Shown here: positions 15,650 to 24,527 of the stretch, in pieces
Layout: every line of letters starts with the position of its first letter
Position numbering within the stretch: position 1 is the stretch's first letter
NCBI GenBank assembly: GCA_964237235.1
Contig: CAXSGY010000010.1
Span: forward strand, 1 to 64,000
DNA from: GCA-002050365 sp964237235
Lineage (GTDB): Bacteria; Acidobacteriota; Blastocatellia; Pyrinomonadales; Pyrinomonadaceae
Direction: 5' to 3'
Length of the DNA: 64,000 nt
Program-made: the position numbers and the translations under genes
Notes under the pieces: generated by a model
The model's database searches: none
What the model was told of the DNA's origin: nothing
What the model saw: only the letters and a program-made list of their open reading frames with translations

Positions 15650-17032
15650 TTATTTTCGCACTAAATCTTCGGTGTAAAGCTCTCGATACACGCGGTAATT
15701 ATTCATTACTTTAAAAACGTAACTTTTTGTTTCGGCGAAACCGACTTCCGCGGCGAAGATTCCCGCGTCTTTCGGAGTCGAACGGGCGAGCCAGCGCGCG
15801 GCGTTGTCTTCGCCGCCGTTGTAGGACGCGGCGATGGCTTCGTAAAGACCGCCGAATTGATTTTTCAAATCGGCGATGTAAGTGCTGCCGATGGCAATGT
15901 TGGTTGCCGGATCGTATAAATCGTCGGCTTGCATTTGGGGAAATCCAGCCTGCGCGTTGTATTTAATCGCCGTGTCGTAAACGAGTTGGAGAAGTCCGCG
16001 GGCGGCGGACGGTGATTTGGCGTTGGCGCGAAAGCTCGATTCCTGTTTCATAATCGCCAGCACGAAACGCGGGTCTATACTTTTTGTTTTCGCGTAACGA
16101 AGCAGTTCAGTGCGGTAAAGAATCGGATATTCATTCGCTAAATTCGACGAAACGCTCGCCGTCCGCTCCACTTTGTTTGATGAAATTTTGTTCAGGCGGT
16201 CGCTCGCCAAACCGCTGTAATATGAATTAAGACTCGGCGGAATCAACGAATAAACGGCAATCGCTTCCGTCTTGCGATTCGATTTTTCGAGCGCGAAGGC
16301 TTTCAAAAAATTCGCTTCGTCGAGCGAAGTCATCGAGCCGCGAAAATTATTCGACAAACGCAGAGCGTCAGCGGCTTCAATCGCTTTTTGCCAGTTCTGG
16401 CGCGAGATTTCCATTCTGAGCCGCGCCTGCAAAGCGTTCGCCGCCGTCGGCATTTCCGAAAATCTGTTTGTGACTTTATCAACCCAAAGATTCGCTTCGT
16501 CGAATCGTTTTGCTTCGCGCAGCGCGTCAATGATATTTAAGAAAGCCGATTCGATGCGCTCGCCGGTCGGAAACATCGTCGCGTAAAGCTGATAAGCCTT
16601 GGCAGCTTCCAGATTGCGATTGAGCCGCACGAGACACGCGCCCTTAAACGCCAAACTTTCGCGTCCTTCCTTCGTGCCTGAATAATCGCGCACGGTTTTG
16701 TCGAACCAATCAATCGCTCCGGCGTAATCGCGTTCCCACATCAGGGATCGTCCGGTTCCCATCAACGCCCGCGCCATTCCCGCGTCGGTCGGATACGTTT
16801 CCATAAATCGCTGCCAATGCTCGCGCGCTTCGGGAAAATGACGGTTCGCCATATAAACGTCGGCGCGATACAGATATTCGGCGGCGGACAGCGTTTGTAA
16901 ATTGCCGTTCGCATCGCGGCTCGATTTATCTTTGACGACGACTTGCGCGAGCGCGGCATCGCCGTAAGTTTGAGCGCAAAGATTAATTGATGAAACGATT
17001 AAAAGCGCGAAGATAGCGAATAATTTTTTCAT
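15650..17032 (-). CDS. Soluble lytic transglycosylase-like protein with TPR region
   Basis: The 460-residue exported protein has a signal peptide ending near residue 20. A long helical TPR-like superhelix follows (about 40-300; for example YRADVYMANRHFPEAREHW and AFKGACLVRLNRNLEAAKAY). The C-terminal SLT domain begins at about residue 310. FVLAIMKQESSFRANAKSPS holds the catalytic Glu, followed by ARGLLQL and IAASYNGGEDNAARWL. The reaction is cleavage of peptidoglycan glycan strands with formation of 1,6-anhydro ends. The architecture is that of the Slt70 family but shorter than the roughly 620-650 residues of the enterobacterial enzyme. Confidence 0.9.
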   Translation of the reverse strand: MKKLFAIFALLIVSSINLCAQTYGDAALAQVVVKDKSSRDANGNLQTLSAAEYLYRADVYMANRHFPEAREHWQRFMETYPTDAGMARALMGTGRSLMWERDYAGAIDWFDKTVRDYSGTKEGRESLAFKGACLVRLNRNLEAAKAYQLYATMFPTGERIESAFLNIIDALREAKRFDEANLWVDKVTNRFSEMPTAANALQARLRMEISRQNWQKAIEAADALRLSNNFRGSMTSLDEANFLKAFALEKSNRKTEAIAVYSLIPPSLNSYYSGLASDRLNKISSNKVERTASVSSNLANEYPILYRTELLRYAKTKSIDPRFVLAIMKQESSFRANAKSPSAARGLLQLVYDTAIKYNAQAGFPQMQADDLYDPATNIAIGSTYIADLKNQFGGLYEAIAASYNGGEDNAARWLARSTPKDAGIFAAEVGFAETKSYVFKVMNNYRVYRELYTEDLVRK

Positions 17033-17286
17033 TGATTTGTAAAACTCGAAAAGAAAATTTCAAAGGGAGAGATAGAATAACAGATTTTAGACGCGGGCGA
17101 AATATTAAAAGTTGTTCGTTCGCGCCGTCGAAGTTTTCAAATAAAAATCGCGCGTTATCTGCTTCGGAAAAATTTAAGAACTTTTGATGATATTCATTTC
17201 CATTTTTCCGCGCCTTATAAAGCGGAACCGAATCGTTTCGGGCAAAAAAAATCCAGTCTTAATTTATAACGAACGGAGTAATAATA

Positions 17287-18693
17287 ATGAAAAAAAATAA
17301 TTCGACGAAAAATAAAATCTTGATTTTTGTCTGCGCGGCAATTTTCGCCGCGTCGGCGGCTTTGCCGTCGCTGTTTTCGCCAACGGTCGGAGCGGAAGGC
17401 GTGGCGTCGGCAATTATCGTGACCACGCAGGGAACTTTGAGCGCGAACGGACAATACGCGCAGAGTTCCGGCAATTTTACAAAGGTCATCGAAGGAACGC
17501 CGACCCCGACCCCAACGCCCAATCCGACCGGCTGCGTGCCGTCGCCCGCATCGAACGGCGGCACGATTTATATCGGAACTTACACGCTTTCCAACGGCGA
17601 AAACGGCAATTTTTCGCTGATCGTCAATAACGGCGCGAACGATTCGTTCGGTGTCGCGTCGCCCGAAGACGTGCCGGAAAATCCGGTGATCGTCGAGCAG
17701 GGCAATGCGAATATCGCTCTGCAAATCAACACCGCCGCCCGCACCGGCAGCGGAACGATAAATTTTACAAGCGGCGGCGCGCCCGTTAACGGAACAATCG
17801 TCATCGTCAGCGGCATCACGTTTCCGCCGTCGCCGTCCGTCCAGTGCAACCGCGCGACCCGGTTCGATTTTAACGGCGACGGCAAAGCCGATGTCGCGGT
17901 TTTTCGTCCCGGAAACGGCGTTTGGTATAACTCCGATAACACGAATTCGGCGGCGTTCGCCGTCCAATTCGGCGCGGGCAGCGACCGTCTCGCGCCCGCC
18001 GATTATGACGGCGACGGCAAAAGCGATGTCGCGGTTTACCGCAGCGGCGCGTGGTATATTTTGCAATCGGCGACCAGCCAGATGCGCGTCGTTTCCTACG
18101 GAACGGTGGAAGATTTGCCGCGTCCCGGCGATTTTGACGGCGACGGCAAAGCCGACATTGCCGTATTTCGCCCGTCAACGGGAACGTGGTTTTATCAGCA
18201 AAGCTTGACCGGCGCGACGCGCGGCATCAAATTCGGACAAGCGGGCGACGTACCGCTGCTCGGCGATTTTGACGGCGACGCGAAAACGGACGTAGCTGTT
18301 TTTCGTCCGTCGAACGCGGCTTGGTACTGGGTGAAAAGTTCGGACAACACGGTGCAGGCGGCGGCGTTCGGCTCACCCGGCGATGTGCCTTTGAACGGCG
18401 ATTTTAACGGCGACGGCAAAAGCGATCTGGCGGTTTTCCGCCCGTCAGACGGTTTCTGGTATGTTGCCCGTCCAACCGGCACGCCCGCGCAGAATTTCGA
18501 CGCGACCAAATTCGGTGTCTCGACCGACACGCCCGTTCCGGCGGATTTTGACGGCGACGGCAAAACCGACATCGCCGTTTACCGCGCCGCCGAAGGCAGA
18601 TGGTTTATACAGCAAAGCACCAATCAATTTCGCGCGACGCAGTTCGGTCAAAGCACCGACCGACCGATTCCGTCGGTTGACGCGCAGCAATAA
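17287..18693 (+). CDS. Secreted FG-GAP (VCBS-like) repeat protein
   Basis: The 468-residue protein has a signal peptide (about 1-36), a short N-terminal region and a PTPTPTPNPTG linker (about 71-81). A beta-rich domain with a GTYTLSNGENGNFSL segment follows. The last 270 residues hold six FG-GAP repeats of about 46 residues, each with a D-F-x-G-D-G-K-x-D-[IVL]-A-V-[FY]-R core. Repeat four has DGDAKTD in place of DGDGKTD. The repeats should form a calcium-binding beta-propeller on the cell surface or outside the cell. A GGAG ribosome binding site lies 8 nt upstream of the ATG. Function is unknown; such proteins are numerous in Acidobacteria. A terminator follows. Confidence 0.85.
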   Translation: MKKNNSTKNKILIFVCAAIFAASAALPSLFSPTVGAEGVASAIIVTTQGTLSANGQYAQSSGNFTKVIEGTPTPTPTPNPTGCVPSPASNGGTIYIGTYTLSNGENGNFSLIVNNGANDSFGVASPEDVPENPVIVEQGNANIALQINTAARTGSGTINFTSGGAPVNGTIVIVSGITFPPSPSVQCNRATRFDFNGDGKADVAVFRPGNGVWYNSDNTNSAAFAVQFGAGSDRLAPADYDGDGKSDVAVYRSGAWYILQSATSQMRVVSYGTVEDLPRPGDFDGDGKADIAVFRPSTGTWFYQQSLTGATRGIKFGQAGDVPLLGDFDGDAKTDVAVFRPSNAAWYWVKSSDNTVQAAAFGSPGDVPLNGDFNGDGKSDLAVFRPSDGFWYVARPTGTPAQNFDATKFGVSTDTPVPADFDGDGKTDIAVYRAAEGRWFIQQSTNQFRATQFGQSTDRPIPSVDAQQ

Positions 18694-18715
18694 ATTTTTT
18701 AAGTGTATTTTAATA

Positions 18716-18743
18716 AAAAGCCGCCGATTGCTCGACGGCTTTT
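18716..18743 (+). terminator. Rho-independent terminator after the FG-GAP gene
   Basis: The stem aaaagccgccga (18716-18727) pairs with tcgacggctttt (18732-18743) with one mismatch and a 4-nt loop (ttgc). The T run of the right arm follows directly. Confidence 0.85.
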
Positions 18744-18746
18744 CTT

Positions 18747-18853
18747 GTCAGAACCATCTGCGTCAGCGGGTGGCTAAAGCCGGTAAGTTGAAACCGAAAA
18801 CGAAGTTGCGAGCGCGTTACGTTCAACCGCCCGCTGACGCAGATGGTTCTGAC
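18747..18853. repeat. Palindromic element with 24-bp perfect inverted ends
   Basis: The left end at 18747-18770 (gtcagaaccatctgcgtcag...) is exactly complementary to the right end at 18830-18853. The 59-nt interior includes gaagttgcgagcgcgttacgtt. No coding potential is seen. The element begins 3 nt after the terminator and lies in the leader of the isomerase gene, where it falsely extends that gene's open frame upstream. Confidence 0.85.
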
Positions 18854-18926
18854 AAGATTTTTTTTTGCAAATCGGCGTGTTACAATTTGGGCAAGACGAA
18901 TCTTGAACGAATCGAGGAAAGTAACG

Positions 18927-19766
18927 ATGAAAATAGCTTTGAACGGCGCGACGACAATGCGCGCCGATTTGGAAACTGACATTAAAGCGGCGGGCGCAGC
19001 CGGTTTTGAATTGATCGAAATTTGGGCGGCAAAGCTGCGCGAGTTTTTAAAAACGAAAACAGTCGCCGATTTAAAACGGCTTTTGGAAGAAAATAATCTT
19101 GAGTCGTATTCGATTAATTCCATCGAACACATCACTTTTCGCAACGCCGCAGATTATGAAAAAATCAAAAACGAATGCGAAAAGTATTCGCGCATCGCGG
19201 GCGAAATAAATTGCCCGTATGTCGTCGTCGTGCCGGGTAAATTACCGGAGAATGCGAGCGAACAGGAAATCGTTGACGAATCGGTCAAAGTCTTAAACGA
19301 ACTCGCCGACATCGCCGGAAAATACAATGTTGGTTTAGCTTTTGAATTTTTGGGACAAACCGATTGTTCGGTTCAAACGCTCGATTTGGATAAAAAAATT
19401 ATCGAAAAAGTGAATCGCCCGAACGTCGGTTTGGTGATTGATACGTTTCATTTTTACGCCGGAAATTCTTCGTTTGAAGCGATTGAAACGCTCGACCCGG
19501 AAAAACTTTTTATCTTTCACATCAACGACGCGGAAGATTTGCCGAAAATTGATTTGACCGACGCGCATCGTCTTTATCCGGGGATGGGAATTCTGCCGAT
19601 CAAGGAGATCAAAAAACGGTTCGACAAAATCGGTTACGACCGGATGGTTTCCATCGAAATTTTCCGCCCCGAATACTGGGATGCCGATCCGTTTGAAGTC
19701 GCCAAAAAAGCGAAAGCGGCGACCGAACGAGTTTTGGAATTAACGCCGAAAACGGCGACGGCTTAG
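18927..19766 (+). CDS. Sugar phosphate isomerase/epimerase (AP endonuclease 2 fold)
   Basis: The 279-residue TIM-barrel protein of the xylose-isomerase-like superfamily has AAGFELIEIW near the N-terminus. The metal-binding segments are CPYVVVVPGK, GLAFEFLGQ (Glu), GLVIDTFHFYAGN (Asp/His), LFIFHINDAEDLP (His/Asp) and MVSIEIFRPEYW (Glu). These residues bind a divalent metal in family members acting on inositol and sugar derivatives. I chose the ATG at 18927, which has AGGAAAG upstream. The next gene is a Gfo/Idh/MocA dehydrogenase, a pairing usual in inositol or sugar catabolism; the substrate cannot be named. Confidence 0.88.
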   Translation: MKIALNGATTMRADLETDIKAAGAAGFELIEIWAAKLREFLKTKTVADLKRLLEENNLESYSINSIEHITFRNAADYEKIKNECEKYSRIAGEINCPYVVVVPGKLPENASEQEIVDESVKVLNELADIAGKYNVGLAFEFLGQTDCSVQTLDLDKKIIEKVNRPNVGLVIDTFHFYAGNSSFEAIETLDPEKLFIFHINDAEDLPKIDLTDAHRLYPGMGILPIKEIKKRFDKIGYDRMVSIEIFRPEYWDADPFEVAKKAKAATERVLELTPKTATA

Positions 19767-19772
19767 AAGAAA

Positions 19773-19850
19773 ATTTAACAGGGATGGACAGGATGGAAGG
19801 GATAATTTTGTAAATAAAAACCCCTTCCATCCTGTCCATCCCTGTTAAAT
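19773..19850. repeat. Simple-word inverted repeat (gggatgga type)
   Basis: Perfect 29-bp arms: 19773-19801 (atttaacagggatggacagg...) and 19822-19850. Each arm is a tandem of related ggatgga/gggatgg words. The element lies 7 nt after the isomerase stop and 16 nt before the oxidoreductase ATG, with no separate ribosome binding site. A diverged relative lies at 53025-53109. Confidence 0.85.
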
Positions 19851-19866
19851 AAAATCGGAATAAAGA

Positions 19867-20835
19867 ATGGACAAAATCAAAATCGGAATCATCGGCACGG
19901 GTTATATCGGCAATGTTCACGCCCGGATTTATTCGCGCGACGAACGCTGCGAAATTGCCGCGTTGTATGACATTAAACCGGAACGCGCCGAGCGAACCGC
20001 TGCGTCGGTCGGCGGCAAAGTTTGCGCTTCGCGCGAAGAATTACTGGAAATTGCCGATGCCGTTCTGGTCTGCGCGCCAAACAAAACGCACACGGAAATC
20101 GCGCTTCACGCCGTTGCAACGGGCAAGCACGTTTTTTGCGAAAAGCCGTTTTCAATCGGTCTGGAAAACGCGCAAAAATTATTCGACGCGGCGGAAAAAT
20201 CGGATAAAGTTTTTCAAGTCGGACATAATCGCCGTTACGCGCCGGTTTATCAAAAACTCAAAGAATTTTTGATCGAAGACCGAGCGCATTCGGCGCACAT
20301 CAAAATGAATCGCGGCGAATTAAAAAATCCGGTTTGGACGGGCGATGTAAACGTCACCGGCGGCTTTTTATACGAAACGACGATTCACCTGTTCGATATG
20401 ATGCGCTTTCAATTCGGCGAAATCGCGGAACTCGTCGCTTACGGCTCGCAGCACGAATATCCCGAGTTAGACGAATTTTCGATTATCTTCAAATTCAAAA
20501 ACGGCTTTCACTGCACGTTCGCTTCGTCGTCGGACGCGAGCTGGATTTTTCCGTTCGAGCGGATTGAGGTTTTTTGCCATCACCGCACGATTTTGACGCA
20601 GGAAATGGAGCATATTATTGATTCGCGCGGCGAGGACGCAAATTTTCAGACGCACTCGTTTCATATGAGCGAAAAGGAAGAACGTTGGGGCTATGTGCAG
20701 GAAGATAAAGCGTTTCTCGACGCGATTATCAACCGCGCCGTGCCGCCCGTCACCGCGCTCGACGGTTATAAATCGGTTGAATTGGTCGAACGCGTTTACC
20801 AGGCGATCAAAAGCGGCGCGCGAATCAAATTTTAA
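19867..20835 (+). CDS. Gfo/Idh/MocA family NAD(P)-dependent oxidoreductase
   Basis: The 322-residue protein has an N-terminal Rossmann fold (IGIIGTGYIGNVHARIY, residues 4-20). The ADAVLVCAPNKTHTEIALHA region and the conserved HVFCEKPFS (catalytic Lys) follow. The C-terminal substrate domain contains GGFLYETTIHLFDMMRF with the typical Asp and His. It probably oxidises or reduces a cyclitol or sugar. It is paired with the isomerase upstream through a simple-word hairpin, and the two would act on the same pathway. Confidence 0.92.
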   Translation: MDKIKIGIIGTGYIGNVHARIYSRDERCEIAALYDIKPERAERTAASVGGKVCASREELLEIADAVLVCAPNKTHTEIALHAVATGKHVFCEKPFSIGLENAQKLFDAAEKSDKVFQVGHNRRYAPVYQKLKEFLIEDRAHSAHIKMNRGELKNPVWTGDVNVTGGFLYETTIHLFDMMRFQFGEIAELVAYGSQHEYPELDEFSIIFKFKNGFHCTFASSSDASWIFPFERIEVFCHHRTILTQEMEHIIDSRGEDANFQTHSFHMSEKEERWGYVQEDKAFLDAIINRAVPPVTALDGYKSVELVERVYQAIKSGARIKF

Positions 20836-20943
20836 CCTTGTTCAATCGTTCGATTTCGGTTAAAAAAGAACTTGAGAACTTTTTTCGCCGTCGCGCGTTA
20901 AGAATCTTGAAGTAATTTCCAACAAAAAAATCCAGAGGCGAAT

Positions 20944-21408
20944 ATGATTCAATGCACAAACTGCGGACAGGTTAATACGGACACGAGCAATTTTTGCCGC
21001 TTCTGCGGAACGAAATTTACGCAGACGCAAATGGCGAACAACGGCAATTTCGATTATTCGCCGCCGCGCGCTTACTCGTGGAAAACCGACGAATTTCAAG
21101 TCGGCGACAAAAAACCGCGCGGCACGCAGCCGGTCAACCGCGTCCAGCCGCTGCCGAATCCGTATGCGACCAACCAAACTGCCCGCCCGCAGCCGCTCGC
21201 TTATCAACAGCCGGGAATGATGTCTTACGGTTATCGCTGTCCGCGCTGTGCGACGCAGGCGATGCCGAACACACAGCGCAAAATTTCGACCGCCGGGTGG
21301 ATTACGTTCGCCGTTCTGCTCGTCGCGTTTTTTCCGCTTTTTTGGGTTGGTTTGTTGATCAAAGAAGATGTGCGCGTTTGTCCGATGTGCAATCTTCGCA
21401 TTAATTAA
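20944..21408 (+). CDS. Zinc-ribbon protein with LITAF-like membrane-inserting C-terminus
   Basis: A 154-residue protein with two cysteine modules. The N-terminus has a zinc ribbon (CTNCGQVNTDTSNFCRFCGTKF, two CxxC knuckles). A Pro/Gln/Arg-rich linker follows. The C-terminal 55 residues have CPRCATQA, then a hydrophobic stretch (WITFAVLLVAFFPLFWVGLL), then VCPMCNLRIN. A hydrophobic hairpin enclosed by two CxxC halves is the layout of LITAF-type monotopic membrane zinc domains. This is inference from pattern; function is unknown. Confidence 0.7.
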   Translation: MIQCTNCGQVNTDTSNFCRFCGTKFTQTQMANNGNFDYSPPRAYSWKTDEFQVGDKKPRGTQPVNRVQPLPNPYATNQTARPQPLAYQQPGMMSYGYRCPRCATQAMPNTQRKISTAGWITFAVLLVAFFPLFWVGLLIKEDVRVCPMCNLRIN

Positions 21409-21435
21409 ACATCCCGACGAAATTTGAACGAAAGA

Positions 21436-21517
21436 TTTTAGCCACGAATAACACGAATGGACACGAATAAATTTAAGTAAAATAATTCGTGTCCATTCGT
21501 GTTATTCGCGGCTAAAA
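21436..21517. repeat. Simple-word inverted repeat (cacgaat type)
   Basis: Arms of 33 bp at 21436-21468 and 21485-21517 pair with one mismatch. Each arm contains three cacgaat/acacgaat words in tandem (for example acgaataacacgaatgg). The loop is 16 nt and AT-rich. It lies between the convergent ends of the zinc-ribbon gene and the VWFA gene and could act as a bidirectional terminator. Confidence 0.85.
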
Positions 21518-21554
21518 TAAAAAATTGATTTTACCCGACTGCGAAAGACGAAAT

Positions 21555-22517
21555 TTACCGGTAATAATAACCGCGCGGATGTTCGATTTTGACTTCCGGG
21601 TTGGTGCTTGTGATTTGGATTTTGTGATAGCCTTTGTCAAGATGCGTCGAAAGATAGGTCAGCGCGAACTGGCGGTCGAGCAGGCGCGTTAAATCCTTGA
21701 AAAACGGCTCGAACGAAATCGGCGCGAGTGTCCCTTGAAAAAAGGCGCGTCCGCCGGTTTCTTCGGATAAACGGTCGAGCGATCCCTGACCGTTTAAGAC
21801 GAGAATCGAGCTGTTGTTATCCGTTAAGCCGGTCGGCGAATAAAAGGAATAAATCGCGACGCTTTTACGCTGCGCCCGCAGAATCGCGCGATCGAGATCG
21901 AGACTTTGCGACGGCGTAGAGCTTTCAACGCCGCGCGAGGTGTCCAAGCCGTCGGAGACGAGCAAAATCGCGCGTCTGCCCGACGGCAGCGCGTCAAATC
22001 TTTTTAATGCTTCTTCGACCTGAATATACGGACTGAGCGGCGCGAACGATGCGCTGCCCGTCACGACGCGCAGCGATTTTGCCGCCTTTTCCAAATCTTC
22101 CGTAAATTTTTGTCTGATTTGAATCGTTCCGCTTCGCAGATATCCGACCATCACGCGCGAGCCTGTGGGCAGATCGCGGATAAATTTCTTGATTTCGTCG
22201 AGCTTTAAATTCGTTTCGGAAGTTAAATCGTCCTGAATCAAAACGGCGAGCGAGAGAGGCGTGTTGGTGACGCTGCGGATTGACAAAATCACCTGGTCGT
22301 CTTTGTCTTCCTTTAACTGCAAATCGCCGATTTGGATAAATTCGTCCGCCTTTTTTTCCTTTAATTCGGTTTTGGTAAAAATCGAAATCGGAATCGTCAT
22401 CGTGCGGACGCGCTCGTTCTGCTTTTTCGACGATTTTTCCTGCGCGAACGTTAAGCCGACCAGAAGCGCGTTTAACATTACGGCGATTAAAATTTTTACG
22501 GCATTTAATTTGAACAT
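21555..22517 (-). CDS. VWFA-related (acidobacterial-type) exported protein
   Basis: The 320-residue protein has a signal peptide (MFKLNAVKILIAVMLNALLV ... AQ). A von Willebrand A-like domain starts near residue 90 (SLAVLIQDDLTSE), continues through RAILLVSDGLDTSRG and includes a GGRAFFQG strand. The C-terminal QFALTYLSTHLDKGYHKIQI segment ends with HPRGYYYR, as in the VWFA-related family typical of Acidobacteria. The usual MIDAS DxSxS is degenerate (QDDLTSE), so metal binding may be lost. I chose the ATG at 22517, which gives a proper signal peptide. Function is unknown; likely protein-protein contacts in the periplasm. Confidence 0.85.
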   Translation of the reverse strand: MFKLNAVKILIAVMLNALLVGLTFAQEKSSKKQNERVRTMTIPISIFTKTELKEKKADEFIQIGDLQLKEDKDDQVILSIRSVTNTPLSLAVLIQDDLTSETNLKLDEIKKFIRDLPTGSRVMVGYLRSGTIQIRQKFTEDLEKAAKSLRVVTGSASFAPLSPYIQVEEALKRFDALPSGRRAILLVSDGLDTSRGVESSTPSQSLDLDRAILRAQRKSVAIYSFYSPTGLTDNNSSILVLNGQGSLDRLSEETGGRAFFQGTLAPISFEPFFKDLTRLLDRQFALTYLSTHLDKGYHKIQITSTNPEVKIEHPRGYYYR

Positions 22518-22652
22518 AGGATAATTTTTCCAAATCGGCGACAAAATCTCGCTGCGCTTTAGATTCTACAAAGTTTTCTTTAATAACCGAAATTTTATGA
22601 TGCGGCGAGTTTGAATTAAGTTCGCAGAGTTTGTAAGGTAAACTCTTAAATA

Positions 22653-23438
22653 ATGAATGAATTAGGGACGAAATACGAAATTACGCGCCGCGACCTGGCA
22701 AAAAATAAAGCGTTGAAATACGGCGCGTGGCTTGCGCCCGCCGCGCTTTCGCTCGTTCCGGCGATTATTTTTTTCGCCCTGTCTTTGTTCGCGTCGGGCG
22801 TAACCGCGGCGACTTTCTTTTTTTTCAGTTTAATCGCGCTGGTTGCCGGTTTCATTCTCGGTTTGATTGTCGCCGGCGGCATACTTTATTATCGCTCCGG
22901 CTGGCTGGCGACGGTGCGCGAACGCCTCGCTGTTGACGGCATTAAAGCCGAAGAGGTCGAATGGTTTCAGCAGGAATTAACCACGTCTGAAAAAAAATCG
23001 CTGCGCGAAATCGAGAAAAAAGATTTACTTTTGGCGGATGCTTTCCGCGACACTCTGGCGGCACGTCTGACGGCGACCAGGATTTTGAAATCGTCGAAAA
23101 CCGAAATTCTGCTCGCGCAGAGGCGACAGAATAAATTGAAATATCTGAAATCGGAAAACTCGAAAAATTTGCAGGCGGAATTAAAGGACGATCTCGAAAA
23201 ATTGTCGAAGATAAAAAACGAAGCCGAAGCGATGCGCGTCGAAGCCGAAACGCGCCTGCAAATGATCGAAGCCGCGTCGCGCCGCGGCGGAAATATTTCC
23301 GATGCCGAATTCGCGCTCAAAAAACTTTCGGCGCGCACGGCGGAACTGCCGCTCGCGCTCGAATCGGCGAAGGAATCAGCCGCCATCGAAGCGGAAATTA
23401 CGCGCGAACTCGAAAGCGAGGAACTTTTCTCGAAATAG
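22653..23438 (+). CDS. Membrane protein with long coiled coil, unknown function
   Basis: A 261-residue protein with two adjacent transmembrane helices (about residues 30-50 and 54-78: APAALSLVPAIIFFALSLFA and FFFFSLIALVAGFILGLIVA). About 170 residues of charged helix follow, rich in Lys, Glu and Ala (EKKSLREIEKKDLLLADAFR; KSENSKNLQAELKDDLEKLS), probably a coiled coil facing the cytoplasm. No catalytic motif is seen. It precedes the acyltransferase gene, separated by a degenerate repeat. Confidence 0.65.
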   Translation: MNELGTKYEITRRDLAKNKALKYGAWLAPAALSLVPAIIFFALSLFASGVTAATFFFFSLIALVAGFILGLIVAGGILYYRSGWLATVRERLAVDGIKAEEVEWFQQELTTSEKKSLREIEKKDLLLADAFRDTLAARLTATRILKSSKTEILLAQRRQNKLKYLKSENSKNLQAELKDDLEKLSKIKNEAEAMRVEAETRLQMIEAASRRGGNISDAEFALKKLSARTAELPLALESAKESAAIEAEITRELESEELFSK

Positions 23439-23444
23439 AGTTTA

Positions 23445-23560
23445 ACCGGAAGGTTTGTTCGCGCTTCGCGCTCAAGGCAAGCAAGAATCTCTCTCGCTCC
23501 AGTCTATCGCGCTAATCCGCTGCCGGATTTTTCAAATACTGATTCGCATTATAATATTTT
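23445..23560. repeat. Degenerate palindromic element, second copy
   Basis: The sequence shares ctctcgctccagtc and the ttcaaatactgattcgcatt end with the 14031-14138 element, and has the same order of cgcg-rich blocks (gcgcttcgcgctcaa). It lies between the coiled-coil gene and the acyltransferase gene. The left arm is more eroded than in the first copy. Confidence 0.5.
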
Positions 23561-23569
23561 AAGGAACGG

Positions 23570-24463
23570 ATGAACGACAAAAGCATTCTCGACGCGGCGA
23601 GTTCCGACAATCTGAAAACAAACGACGAACAATCGAATCTCGCGCCGACGCGCGAAGAACTCGCCGTTTTAAGTCAAACAGAAAAACTCGGCTTTAAGCT
23701 CGCCGACCGTATGAATCGCGGCGCGTGGAAACGCTTCTGGACGTTTTGCCAACGGCACATCGGTTCTTTGTGGATTTATCTGGCGACGTATAATTTGATG
23801 AACGTGTTCGGTTTGGAAAATATCGAAAAAACCGATGTCAAAAAGCCGCTTCTGCTCGTCGCCAATCATCGTTCGTTTTTCGATATGTATACGGTTTCAA
23901 GCGTTTTATTTCGCCGCGCGAACCGTCCGATGCGACTTTTTTTCCCCGTCCGCGCCAAGTTCTTTTACGATTCGCCCGTCGGTTGGGTCGTTAATCTGGT
24001 GATGGGTTGGTTCTCGATGTTTCCGCCGTTCTTTCGTGAAAGCCGCGCGGCGAAAAAGCGCGAATTCGATAAATTTTCGATGCGGAAATTAATCGAAATC
24101 TGCTCGGTCGGCGAAGCGAACGTCATCGGTTTTCATCCCGAAGGCGGGCGCAATCTAAACGGCGGCGCATACAATTTTTTGCCCGCGCAGCCCGGCATCG
24201 GAAAAATCATAATGCAGGCGCGTCCGCAAATCGTGCCGGTTTTTATCGCCGGTTTGGGCAACGATTTGCCGAAACAAATTTTGGGAAATTGGCGCGGCGG
24301 CGAGCCGGTTCGCATCTATTTCGGCGCGCCGCTCGATTTGTCGGAGTTTTACGAAAAGCGCGACAGTTTGCGAACGCACAAGGAAATCGCCGATTTTTTA
24401 ATGGCAAAAATCGGCGAGCTGGCGGAGATTGATAAAGCGAATTCCGGTAAACAAATCAAGTAA
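23570..24463 (+). CDS. 1-acyl-glycerol-3-phosphate acyltransferase-like (PlsC family)
   Basis: The 297-residue protein carries the acyltransferase motif I NHRSFFD (H-x4-D, about residues 99-105). It also has a motif II region (FFPVRAKFFYDSPVG), motif III GFHPEGGRN (about 187-195) and motif IV IVPVFIAGLGNDLP. The reaction is transfer of an acyl chain to lysophospholipid or a related acceptor at the inner membrane. The roughly 80-residue N-terminal extension is unusual for a minimal PlsC, so a different acceptor is possible. An AAGGA ribosome binding site precedes the ATG. Confidence 0.88.
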   Translation: MNDKSILDAASSDNLKTNDEQSNLAPTREELAVLSQTEKLGFKLADRMNRGAWKRFWTFCQRHIGSLWIYLATYNLMNVFGLENIEKTDVKKPLLLVANHRSFFDMYTVSSVLFRRANRPMRLFFPVRAKFFYDSPVGWVVNLVMGWFSMFPPFFRESRAAKKREFDKFSMRKLIEICSVGEANVIGFHPEGGRNLNGGAYNFLPAQPGIGKIIMQARPQIVPVFIAGLGNDLPKQILGNWRGGEPVRIYFGAPLDLSEFYEKRDSLRTHKEIADFLMAKIGELAEIDKANSGKQIK

Positions 24464-24527
24464 GCGGGCAGAATTATTTTGGAGAAGATTAATTTTGTCA
24501 AATTAACCCGAAAGCAAGAAAATATAA

